Shown: positions 1 to 35,700 of the stretch, in pieces
Layout of the letters: each line of letters opens with the position of its first letter
How positions within the stretch are numbered: the first letter of the stretch is position 1
NCBI RefSeq assembly: GCF_964340395.1
Contig: NC_135565.1
Location: forward strand, 7,854,242-7,901,741
DNA from: Glandiceps talaboti
Taxonomy: Eukaryota; Hemichordata; Enteropneusta; Spengelidae
DNA: 47,500 nt
Reading direction: 5' to 3'
Notes under the pieces: model-generated
The model's database searches: none
What the model saw: the letters and a program-made list of their open reading frames with translations, nothing else
Told to the model about the DNA's origin: nothing
Position numbers and translations under genes: made by a program

Positions 1-394
1 ATTGTGAAGAAGAACGGTCGCAGTTGGTTGAATGACTTGTAATGAATGGGAATGGAGAGGGGGTATGCGCCAAATATTGAAATGCTACTCATGGGTTTTG
101 GGTTTCAATTTCTCTCGATTGATTTTGAAACAACCTGTCGACTATAAGGGATCTGTAAAGCAATAATGCCGATAATTAAAGCACACAGTGACATAACAAA
201 AAGCATGCAGCATCTCCCCAACATTCTTGCTGTCATAAATAAGACACATCAGGATACATCAATGAACACCTGAAACATAATCCACTCTTTAGTGTTTTAA
301 GGTATTGGGGAAGGCGATGGAGAAGGAAGGGAGAACCATGCGTCATGTAAATACAAAGAGTGACAAAACTTTAATCAAATATGTATTTTCACAG
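1..394. other. Intron upstream of the first visible MET-family exon
   Basis: I see no coding exon here. The interval ends in a polypyrimidine stretch and the acceptor AG at 393-394, so it is the 3' part of an intron of the kinase gene. Confidence 0.6.
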
Positions 395-606
395 AAAATA
401 CTGACATTGAAGACGTACGTAAATTCCTAGAAGAAGGCATAATGATGAAAGACTTCGATCACCCTAATGTGCTGAGTTTGATTGGTGTATGTATTGATGA
501 AGACCAGAGTCCTCTTATTGTATTACCCTACATGAAACATGGTGACTTAAAGTCATACATAGAAAGTCCTCAACGGGTAAGTACATGTATGTTATCAGCA
601 AGCACA

Positions 607-656
<50 letters not shown>

Positions 657-2740
657 TACATACACACACACATATATATATACATACATGTACATACATA
701 CATACATACATACATACATACATACATACATGCATGCATGCACTGCATACATACATACATACATACATACATACATACATACATACATACATACATACAT
801 ACATACATACATAAATACATACATACGCACGCACGCACGCACACACGCACACACGCACACACACACACACATACATACATACATACATACATACATACAT
901 ACATACATACATACATACATACATACATGTACATACATACATACATACATACATACATACATACATACTACCTTCCACCTAAAGATGATTCTTTTAACTT
1001 CTTTATTTATCCATCCAACAGGAACTGACTGTCGGCATTCTCATCACATATTCATTACACATTGCAAAGGGAATGGAGTACCTCGCTTCTTTGAAATTTG
1101 TACACCGCGACCTGGCTGCCAGAAACTGTATGTGAGTAGATGTTACTACGGATACACTTTATTTCACATGACGTCACATGACCTTATATGGAAACCTACA
1201 TATCATTTGGTCCCATGTTGATGGCTTGTTTTAACAACATGTATTTACACACTCTGCTTTTGCCATCACGGTGAACAACTCAAATAAAAAAGTATTCATT
1301 CTATTTTTGGCTTCAGGGTGGACGAATCGGACACTGTAAAGGTTTCAGACTTTGGATTATCACGTGATATTTATGAACGTGAATACTACTCCAGTCAAGA
1401 TAAGAAGGCCAAGTTACCAATTCGATGGATGTCATTAGAAAGTATCAAGAACAGCTTATACAACGTTAAGACTGATGTGGTAAGTGAATTACAGCTAGAT
1501 GTACTCTCAATCATAGACCCTCCACCAACAGGATAATTGGTGGAGGGTCTATGTGTCAATTAACATGATAAACAAGAAAATCTGGGAAGATGTATTCACA
1601 ATAACAAAAATTACTCTTTCTCATTTTAATTTGTGTTTATAGTCAATGTTTGGTTGATCTTTAGTTTATCCATTCATTGCTTGAAGGCTCGCTTCTCAGC
1701 ATGTAGTGTACACGTTTGGGTGATACTACAGTGGCAAGCAATGTTTCGGCTAAGAAGATAGACACAAACTAAAATTATTGCTGTTTGATGTGGTAGATTA
1801 TGCAAATCACTGCTGGGGGTAGTATTGCCTCGGTTATGCATATATAATCAACATGTAGTCATGGTATAGTGTAATTATTGGGAGTCCCCACAATGTACGC
1901 TTCTAAAATTATTTACATCATGAGGGACGCCACCCTACTGTGAGTAAAATCAAGCTAATGGACATTCAATACGTGATACCAACATGTCATAACAATAGTT
2001 TGAGTTTGTGTCTATCTTAGTAAAGCCGAAACCTTGATTACCAGAGTAATACATTAATTTAGATTAAATTAAATCATAAAAGACATTTAATCGAAACAAA
2101 AACAAAGATGTTTTTTTTTATCGACCGTTGGTGATATAACATCAATACATCTAGTTTCCTAGAAATTGTTTTCAACTTTTGGACATGTCAGCACACGAGG
2201 GCGTCTCCCATGAGGTATTTTACCATGACACAGTTTTCAACTAAAAGTATTGAAAATACAACGAAAATGTGTATGGAAGATGTAAGGTTATATATTCATA
2301 GTATTGAAATTCCCTCTCTTTTTTGTTCTTTGTTTATTTAGTGGTCATATGGAGTTGTTGTATGGGAATTACTGACTAGAGGGCAGTTGCCTTACTCTAG
2401 TGTTGACAGCTGGGATGTGTCTAACTACCTTGAGAAAGGAAAACGACTTGCACAACCTGATTTTACCCCGGACGAGTTGTAAGTAATATTACTATATGTT
2501 ATAAACATGATGGGACCTTTGATGTCACATGATGGGACCTTTGATGTCACCGTCAAAATGATAACACGAAGTAAATTAAATGGAAAGGTTTACTTTCTAT
2601 ATGAGTGATGAATAAGTCATAAATAGAGTACTTGTCAAATAATACTTCAACAATAACACGTCAGTACATCAGAGTCTTATCCCAATGTCTGTTTGTTTTG
2701 TACCTCTTACTCTCCTCTCATGTTGAGTGTAGAAATATCG

Positions 2741-2787
<47 letters not shown>

Positions 2788-2891
2788 CATCTATCTGTCT
2801 GTCTGTCTCTGTCTATCTATCAGTGTCTGTCTGTCTGTCTGTCTGTTTGTCTACGTCTGTCTGTCTGACTGACTGACTGACTGACTCTGTC

Positions 2892-2928
<37 letters not shown>

Positions 2929-3260
2929 GTCTGTCTCCGTCTGTCTGTTTGACTGACTGTTTCACCTCTCTCTCTCATTCAATATCTGACTCCAAGACAC
3001 CATTTGTCTCTTAGTAATTACATGTAAATGATATGTGTTAGTATTTAACTATGGACATCAATTTATTCATCATTTTGTCATAATGCTAATTTTCTAGGTA
3101 TGAATTGTTGCTGCAGTGTTGGCATCAAGACCCTTCTCAACGTCCTGATTTTACAGTCGTCTGTGAGAAGTTACAATATTTACTGAGCGTTGGAGAAAAT
3201 AATCAAACCAACTACTACCTGCAACCAGTAGACAGCCCATATTTAGAACTCGCAGAATAA
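395..3260 (+). CDS. MET: MET/RON-family receptor tyrosine kinase, C-terminal kinase exons (5' partial)
   Basis: Five exons join in frame: 395-576, 1022-1131, 1317-1479, 2342-2478 and 3098-3260, ending at TAA 3258-3260; every intron is GT-AG. The product is most of a tyrosine kinase domain. [12 protein letters not shown] and [10 protein letters not shown] match the alpha-C to hinge region of MET/RON receptors closely. HRDLAARN is the catalytic loop and DFG the magnesium loop. The activation loop EREYYSS carries the paired tyrosines that are autophosphorylated in MET, and a GxLPYSS-type region follows. The tail is short and holds tyrosines in NYYLQP and SPYLEL, possible docking sites. The glycine loop, the ATP-binding lysine and the Sema/PSI/IPT ectodomain are not in the window, so this is the 3' end of a longer gene. 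Family knowledge: MET and RON are receptors for HGF-like ligands at the plasma membrane. The sequence does not say whether this is MET, RON or their common co-orthologue. Confidence 0.9.
606..964. repeat. Compound (CA)n/(CATA)n microsatellite
   Basis: A (CA)n run at 606-650 passes into long (CATA)n blocks broken by short CATG and CGCA variants. It fills most of the intron at 577-1021 of the receptor kinase gene. Repetitive open frames over it are artefacts. Confidence 0.97.
1740..2036. repeat. Inverted-repeat (MITE-like) element in a MET-family intron
   Basis: An arm at about 1741-1785, with a TTTCGGCTAAGAAGATAGAC core, recurs in reverse complement at about 1991-2036. A related arm pair lies at 38839-39140. 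It fills part of the intron at 1480-2341 and carries no coding sequence. This looks like a short non-autonomous DNA transposon. Confidence 0.6.
2738..2950. repeat. (ATCT)n followed by (GTCT)n microsatellite
   Basis: Tetranucleotide ATCT repeats at about 2738-2816 pass into GTCT and GACT repeats to about 2950, inside the intron before the last kinase exon. Confidence 0.95.
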
Positions 3261-3386
3261 TTGATTCATTCAAACGACCATCAAACTACCGCTACCATCC
3301 TATCATCCTCTCACCACCACAACCAACAACAAAAACACAATAACTACAACAACAACAACAACGTCTTCGTCGTCGTCTTTGACACA

Positions 3387-3435
<49 letters not shown>

Positions 3436-3598
3436 CAACCTTCAACCAACCGGAATAACAATCCACCCCAAACAATCACAACCACCAACAAGTCATCACC
3501 AACCACACCCAACAGCACCACCGCCACAAACACACATCTCTCCAATCCCATCCTTCCCTTTGTCACCATTTCCATGTTATTATTAATACTACATTAAA
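3261..3598 (+). other. 3' UTR of the MET-family gene, low complexity, with ATTAAA
   Basis: Simple-sequence DNA follows the stop codon: CAAC-rich stretches and a pure (TCA)n run at about 3388-3435. A variant polyadenylation hexamer ATTAAA lies at 3593-3598 and is a likely transcript end. Peptides read through it are poly-Ser or poly-Asp artefacts. Confidence 0.55.
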
Positions 3599-4110
3599 AG
3601 CATTGTTGTAATTATATTCTTATTGTCTATCATATTATCGTGTTAAAAGATCTCAAACTGTTTTGTCACGTTTGGAATAACACATTTTATCACATTTCAA
3701 TATATCAGTACTGCTTTACTGATCTGATGATGTTCTGTGAACATGGCGAAAGTTACTCAGATAACTTTTGAGTTGAGCTTCGTTCAGACCTATTTTCATT
3801 TGTAATATTACTGCTATAAACAGTTTGTGTATGTATAAATTAAAACCTGTATAATCAAAGTATTAGTCATAAGCTTTTTCAAACATAGGGTCATTTATCT
3901 ATTAATTCATCATGTTATCATCTGTTGTTGATTGTAATAATTAGGGCGTTGATATACCAGTTCATTTTGATAAATTTTACATAGTAAGTATCCATGTTAA
4001 CATTTAACACTTAATCGAGATAATACCAAAGTAAAATAGTTAGTCTATATTAGCGTAACATAAACTGACACTGTTTGTTATAATATCAGCTTGAATTTGT
4101 GAGTCATGAT

Positions 4111-4170
4111 GGTTGAATTGTTAGAGTGGCTGGCTTAGAATCTGTAGGATGCCCGAGAGTTTGACTCCGT
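4111..4170 (+). mobile_element. Degenerate tRNA-derived SINE head (possible)
   Basis: A stretch resembling an A box (TTAGAGTGGCTGG) is followed after about 30 bases by AGTTTGACTCC, close to the B-box consensus GGTTCGANTCC. No complete tRNA fold is apparent, so an old SINE head is more likely than a gene. Confidence 0.3.
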
Positions 4171-5919
4171 TTATTCATGAGATTGAACCACAATTTCGCC
4201 AGGTATCCACCATAGCTTCGTCAGTGTTTTCTGAAGTCACGACGCATGCGTGAATACCTATACATGTATATGGGTATACGATTTACTACAAACAATAATG
4301 ATAAGTGTATGTCTTTGTACAAGCTAGGCCACTGGCCCTTCGGTACATGAAACAATTACAATTTATTTTCAAGGTCAAAGGTGTCAAAAAATAACAAAAA
4401 TAACAAGAATTGTATGATGTCATTAGTCGTCTTTTTTCAAACTATTAAAAATAGATTTGCAAGTCCCATGATTACATTTATAGTTTGTGTTTGCATCAAA
4501 AGAAACGCCATTTAAACACTAACATTATTAATTGTAAGTTTCTGTGGACCTTCAAATTTAATTTATGTTGATATGATTTCATTTGTATTCAATTTTATCA
4601 ACTGCAAACGTTTCTTTAATCAGTTCTTTTATTTTGCTTTTCACGCTAGGTCGAGTTTCGGGGGTAATTTTTTGCTCCACACTAAATATATTTGTTGTAT
4701 GCTCCTTATTGAAACACATACGTTACCGTGACCTGTTATTATCAGAAATCACAGTGGTTTTTCAGGCATATGAACGTTTCAATGAAATAATTTGGTACAT
4801 TCTTATTTTACTACAGTGTGTGGCAAACCTCTAGTATGCCTTCCACTGTGCTACTAACACTAAGAATACGATTTAATTACAAAGTCATGTATCAACATTA
4901 AAATTCTACAAGACCAGTTTACTTGAATTCAGAATGCGCCTCAAGTGCTGATAAACCGTTTAAGGTGTTTCTTTTACTTTGTTCAAGATAAGTCAAACCA
5001 CGTCTCAGTTCATGATACAATGTGTGCAAAAGACACTGGTTAGCTAAGACTGTTGGTTTTATTTTATTTTTTTAAATATTATTATGCATAAGATTATGTC
5101 ATGGGGTTATTTTTCTATACTAAGTACGTTCTGCCAATTGTTAGTCATGATACAATATAATTCAGTTGATGGAATATAAAACAAAATGTAAACACGAAGA
5201 TTCACAAGTTACAGACTTGCTTCCTTTAAATTCTTTATAAATATGTATATTTTGGTGAAAGAAATAAAAATTAATCCAAAAACAGATTGACCACGTGTCT
5301 GACATCACGTATCCTATATGTTCCCAAATAAGCCTTTCCAATTTAAAATGGATGCGAGAAAACAAATGGTGGTACCAGTTTGACCACATGAGGCGTGTTC
5401 CACAGGTACTGCAAACCAGCTATATCACGACAATTTTTGTTAGTAATAGTCTAATATATGTTCCGACTACAACTGTGAGTTTTACTCTTGAGGCGACATA
5501 AAGCAGTAAAAACTAATAAGATGATTTGGGACTTTCATTCGCATTGAAATATTGTACTTGATCACATACCAAAGTCATCCAATATTGGCATAGCCTTCAT
5601 TTGTTCCAATCATTTAGTAGCAACCCTGAACTTTAACCCAGGAACACTCTTTATCTAGCAAACTAAATACACTTAAGTAACCAAATGGAATTTTGTGTCA
5701 GACACAAATGATAAGTTGACTCTAAACCCCCATTTTACCTGACATAAATTTAACCCGACTCGGAATTGACATTAACTGTTCATATTTGGTTAGTTTATGT
5801 TAGGTAAGACTAGAGTGGCTAAATGAGATGGATTAATGACATGGGTTTTGTCTTTTGAGTATTTTTTCACAAGTAATTCATTTAACACTACCTTTGTGGC
5901 CTAAAGCTGATAATAGTAC

Positions 5920-5960
<41 letters not shown>

Positions 5961-7130
5961 TAATCTGGGGGTGGGGGTGGTGTTGAGTGCCAGCGTACAA
6001 GACACAAAATATTTGAAGATAATTGCATATTTTATTCTTCATTCACATATAGAACCTGAGGATTTTCTTTCCAAATAAATCAGGTGGTCTGGGCCATGCT
6101 GCAAATCATGCTGGAAGAAAATATCTCATTCCAGGTCATATCATGTGGTCTGTGCAAGCACATCTAGTTGACGATCAATTGGTCAAATTGATAACCAAAT
6201 TCATCTTTCAAGTTTGTTTATTTGGAATGTGGACTGACAAGAATTTCTCGGCAATAAAGTCGATATATGCAAAAATAGGTAATTACAAATTACCATCTGA
6301 ACTTACAGTCAGCCATGCCGAATGTACTAGGAATAGGTAGGTGAATGGTAACACCGCACGTTAAGATTGAATCAATAGTGTCTTGCAACATTTTGCCTAA
6401 ATGAAATGACCTAATGTGCCACTGTGCTGACCCATGATGATGCAGACATCAAATGCAGATGTCAAAACATTGGCACCGTGTCTCTGCAGTAGGTTTAAAT
6501 GGTTTACTTTATTTACACAAAATGTGACAAGAAATTGCGATCTTGCTATCATGAAGCGTAGAATGTGGTTTCTTATTGGTTTCTGTGGTTGCATGTAACA
6601 GTAACAAGAAATGGGTTGTATGTGTTCTTTTATTTAAAAGAAAATTAGTAATGTTATGATAGACACTCACCGCAAGAGGATAAACTTAAGTTTGTAAAGC
6701 TTGACTGATAATATATTTTTATGTAATCTTCATTACACTATTCTAGTTTATCACTACAGAGCTTCCAATTGAAGTATGAACGATGATTACAAGTACTTCA
6801 ATATATCGATACATAACTGAATTTGTCCTGATGTGTTGATGCAGATGTTGCTATAGTAGTCACAACATTGCCTACACAGTGGTAAAGTTGTATATCACTT
6901 TATTTTGATAATGCTGATGACAGGGATAAGTGATTTTACATCTTTTTGCAGATGTCGTGAGATATGCAAATATGCCTAGCAACAATGGTTGTCAAACATG
7001 TGATCATGGTCAATTTTTTGCCAAGGCCATGTGTGATGATGTTGAGAACAACAGTGTTGATTAGCATTTGACACTTTCACCTATGACCACCCTAAAGTGG
7101 TTGCTATGGATGCAATGGCCCATACGGGGA

Positions 7131-7140
7131 TCTCGCGAGA
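7131..7140. promoter_or_regulatory. Palindromic TCTCGCGAGA motif
   Basis: A perfect ten-base palindrome TCTCGCGAGA, followed a few bases later by another CGCGAGA. In vertebrates this is a core promoter element bound by BANP and related factors. No gene start is visible next to it, so function is unproven. Confidence 0.35.
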
Positions 7141-7564
7141 TCTGCCGCGAGATGAAAAACGGCTTATTATTCATCGCTGCAAATACTGGATGTCATCATC
7201 ATACACAGAGTGATGTCTAACAAAAAACCTCTGTAAATACAAGCCACAAATTTGAAATTTGCTATAGACCTTATCAGTAATGATACTCACAAAACCAGAG
7301 ATGACCTTTGAACTGACCCTACAATTTTTTGTCCCAAACGAACAAACTTACTTTGGTAATGTCAATATGTTGCAGTAGTTCATTGTTCATACTGCGCTTG
7401 GAAGCAATGTAATGTTGATGCCTGTCTCTCATGGTTATTAAGTAAAATAGCCTAACTTGAGACATCATTTGAATCTTAATTCTAAATACTTATATAATAT
7501 TAAAGTCATTTTTGTCTCATACTTATATTGGCTTTTGCCTTGAATGATTGATGTTCCTACTTGT

Positions 7565-7985
7565 TAAGGTAGGATCGCATAATGTCACACAGGCTTAACA
7601 AGCAAACTTTGTTCGTTTACGAGGAAGGGGTCTGGCATCAATGCGATTGCCAATATTCATTTTTGCCCTTTTAACCAAATTTCGCTGGAAAACTTTGTAT
7701 TTAATACTGAGATGTTGATAAGTTGACAAAAATTTACTTCTAATATATATATAGTGCTGGGTTTCTGGTAGTATTTTAATATGTTTACAATCATGTTTTA
7801 CATTACATCGATCGTAGTGGTATGACCACTACAGATTTTATCACAGTTTACATTATGTATAAACATTTGATGTCGCACTTGTGAACGTCCATTTAGGGGG
7901 AGGGGAAGGGGTTTTGACCTAAATGAACGATGTTCATTTGTTGAGCTTGTGTGACATTGTTCGATCATCCCAAAGTATGGACTGA
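7565..7985. repeat. Inverted-repeat element, family also at 27700 and 39250
   Basis: The left arm (about 7568-7620, with AATGTCACACAGGCTTAACA) pairs with a reverse-complement right arm at about 7920-7980. A full related copy lies at 39246-39640 and a half copy at 27700-27910. Copies share GGGGAGG-rich and TACTGAGATG segments. It appears to be a non-autonomous foldback transposon. Confidence 0.65.
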
Positions 7986-8210
7986 AAGTATTCCTAGAAG
8001 ATGACGAAACTTTCTGGTTTGCAATGAATCTAGGTTATAGGTTTTTGTAGTTCACTTTCCTTAAACTTCTATAGTAGAAGAGTGCTTTATATGAAATAAT
8101 AAACTAAACAATATTACAATGTACTCTAAGGTAACAGGTAAAGGATTGAAATTCATCTGGTTGAGCTCCTGAATATGACCCTTGACATTTGACCTTGACC
8201 TTGACAAGGT

Positions 8211-32379
<24,169 letters not shown>

Positions 32380-32711
32380 GTCACTTCAGTATTCAAGATG
32401 AAATTCGTCGAGTCACCTGTTGAGTGACCTGAGAATGACCCCTCAGCTAATTTGCATATGTTCATAGTCCACTTTCTTAGATTATCTGCTGTTTCCAAAG
32501 GATGACTATATTGTGAGCGAATAAACATTGCATCAAATTTATCCCCTATTAATAAAAACAAGTATGAATAAAAGAAAATCACTATATTTGCTTTGATTTA
32601 GGAAGAAAGTAACTAGAAACTAAATAACAAACAAACGGCTTACCCGGAAGTAGCGTGAAAGGAGGGAGTTTCGGATTTTTTGCTTGTGAAATTGTATTTT
32701 TTGTCCACAAA
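32380..32711. promoter_or_regulatory. Bidirectional promoter region, protease / MED18
   Basis: Only 332 bp separate the start codons of the minus-strand protease gene (ATG 32379) and the plus-strand MED18 gene (ATG 32712). CCGGAAGT, an ETS/GABP consensus, lies at 32644-32651. ATGGC follows both starts, resembling the YY1-type context often seen at housekeeping gene starts. No TATA box is evident. Transcription starts are not known from sequence alone. Confidence 0.65.
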
Positions 32712-35700
32712 ATGGCTGTTCAGATGACTCCAATGTCACATACGTCATCGGGAGGTAGCAGTATGCAAGAGTATCTCCTACAAGGCAGCGTTTTGGACTC
32801 AGCGTTGGAAAGTCTACTGCACAGGTTACGAGGTCTTTGTGATAATTTAGAGACGGTACCAGAAACATTTCACGATCATGAGATGGTTTACATTCTACGT
32901 AAGTTAACAAATATTATTGGATTGAACTTTTGAAATAGAAGTTTCTGTAAAGATCTCAGAAATAGCCCTGATCCTTGATAAGATCACGGAGTGTTTTATA
33001 TTTTCATAGGATCGATCGTGTCGATATGACCACTGCCAAGGAAGAATGTGATACGACTAATATATAAGGCTATATAATATGTACAAATGTATGTACATGT
33101 AGCATTGTGTAGGCTAGCATGGTATCCAGTCAAAACGTCCCCGGGTCAAAACGTCCCCGGTTTCCATAAGTCAAAACGTCCCCGGGTCAAAACGTCCCCA
33201 GGTCAAAACGTCCCCGTCTTTCCATTTTCCTCGACCCAAACTATTTGTGTGTGAGTGTGTGTGTGTGTGTTACATTATATCCTTATTTCTTACATCACAA
33301 TACAGTAATGTGACTGCGTACCCACCCCAGGTGCCCAAAATACGTTTATGCGTTTATGCGTAATCATTGTCTTGGGCAACCATCACTTTATTTACGGGAA
33401 ATCAGACAGATTTGAGGTCGTAAAAGTCCTCCAATTTTTATGAAAATGAGCATGTAAATCACGAACAGAAAATGGTTCGGAATATGGGCATCGATACTTG
33501 ACCGTGTTTTAGGGAAGGAACGGAAACTGTTACACAGTCAAGTCTCTTGGTTAAATGTTGGTCATACCCGAGGACGTTTTGACCCGGGGACGTTTTGACC
33601 TGGGGACGTTTTGGTCATACCCGGGGACGTTATGACTGGTAACCGCTAGCATTAGTCTAGTCCAGCTTGCATACAAAATGCTAGTCCTGCTTGCAGACGG
33701 TGCACGGGTCTATATTACTGACACGCCCCTCAACACCATTGTCAGAATCAAATCCCGAATTACGCCATATGCAAGCAGGACTAACATTAGTTCTGCTTGC
33801 AGACTGTGCACGCGTTTCGCTCAACACGACTTAGTCCGTATGCAAGCAGGACTAGGCCAGCATCAAGTAATGTACATGTACCTCAATAGTACCTGTATGT
33901 TTATATAGTATTATGATTATCATAATTACATGGATTCCTTCCTTGTCTGTGTGAGTAAGCAAAACCAACAATTGGCTAAAAGCTCTACCTATCCTTAAAT
34001 GTAACAGTGAAGCATTATTTAAAAAAAAAAAAAAAAAAATGATTTTGACAGTATTGTGTTTTTCAATGTTCTGTATGTAAACACATGTAATGATATACAG
34101 TATAAACAACATTTCTCTGCTCTGTGCGTAGTCGTTCACTTTACAGGTTTGATAAAAAGAAGAAGATGAAAACGTTACAAAAAAAGCTTTGCTGTGCAAT
34201 TTCTCAGGTGACATGCACAGGGACGAGAAACAAAATGCTGTGTTATACATGGCCTTTCTTCAGTCTTTTCCTGAATTATTTAGTTGCAGACAATTTAATT
34301 CCATAAGCATTGTAAATTATGAAATTATAACCGCATTCAAGTGATCTGACTGAAGTTGTATGCATGTAAAATGATTAAGTTTTGTATTTGTTTTCAGGAG
34401 GAAATACTACTAGCCAATCAAGTCCTGTGTTACTTAGAGCAAGACATGCACTCGACCACCCAAACATGCCATGGTAAGCCAATCAAATCCACCATTGTGT
34501 AACAATTGTACATTGGTGTGATCCTGATAAGTTTAATGTCTAGGGAATCATGCAACAGTACAACATCATTATGAACAAGTAAAATTATTTTTGAAAACTT
34601 AATTACAGCTATCAGGGCTTGAAATTCTTCTTGAACATTGATTGGGAAGATGGAATATCACTAAGTACATGTAATTACATATTGTATCATGGGTACTTTG
34701 TGACTCACATGTGGATTTTTGGGAACATTTTGTATTATTCCAATATTCCATATGTTCTTCCAGTATCCATGTAACAATGATGCATTATTGCATCTGAACA
34801 AAGCATCAATGTCTTGCCATGGGACTACACCAATGTCAATTTGATCAGAGAATAAAACTGATTGTGACATACATGTACATATATGTATATCTATACCAGT
34901 GATTATACTTGCACTGTTTTTGTCACATTCTAGTGGTATACTCATCAATATTTGTTCTTTGACAGGCAGCTGAGGTATGTCGGACAAGCAGAATTAGGAG
35001 ATAAAAATAGAAGTACTCTAGTCAGAAGCTGTATAGACTGTGCTACATCAGATAATCTGTCTAGCTTTTTGGTGGAAATGGGATTCAGGTTTGTATATAT
35101 ATTCTGTTCATACATAGAACACCATTCGAGGAAATAAACTTTATTTTCATAAACTTTGGGTTCTGGAGTCATTATATGATTTACCATCATAGAAACTTTA
35201 CACCAAAAAACATCAAATTGAAACTCACTTCGCTTACCTTGTTCTATGACTTTCTGAGCAGTGATCCAGTGTTGCCTCATAGTAGTCAGCAGTCATGTAT
35301 ATGTATTAGATGAACAGTAAATTAGCAACTAGATAGCACAGACCAGAGGAAGCTATAGCTAGCAATGATTTTTTCAGCTGTAACATTCAGATTCATTAGT
35401 TAGCACTCTACTGGCACAGCACCGTGAAATTACTTTATCCAGGTGTTATGAGTTGACGTGTGATAACATACTGTGGAATTGCTTTACTTGGGTGTTACAG
35501 GTTGTAGTGTGACAAATATTGTGGAACTGCTCTACTTGGGTGTTCGGGTTGTAATGTGACAACATATTGTGGAATTGCTTTACTCGAATGTTATGGGTTG
35601 TAGTGTGACAACATATTGTGGAATTGCTTTACTTGGATGTTATTGGTAATGGTTGCATACTAATGTGTGCACTGTTTGGTTTCAGATTGGACCATGAGTA

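Larger units (their letters stand above)
3599..7564. other. Convergent intergenic region, left part
   Basis: No conserved protein fragment is visible in either strand. Contents are AT-rich unique sequence, a (CA)n run at about 5923-5958, a tRNA-like stretch near 4111-4170, and at 6520-6600 a stretch resembling the inverted repeat at 46991-47280. The open frames at 4583-4834 and 5295-5501 lack recognisable domains and splice context. Confidence 0.5.

Noticed and set aside
442-1221. Open frame of 259 aa from the kinase exon through the microsatellite
   Set aside because: Only the first 45 codons are exon. The rest is translated CA/CATA repeat beyond a clear GTAAGT donor at 577.
3379-3597. Poly-Ser protein after the kinase stop
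   Set aside because: It is the (TCA)n low-complexity 3' UTR of the MET-family gene.
4583-4834. 83-aa hydrophobic plus-strand frame
   Set aside because: No domain, no splice context and AT-rich hydrophobic composition expected by chance.
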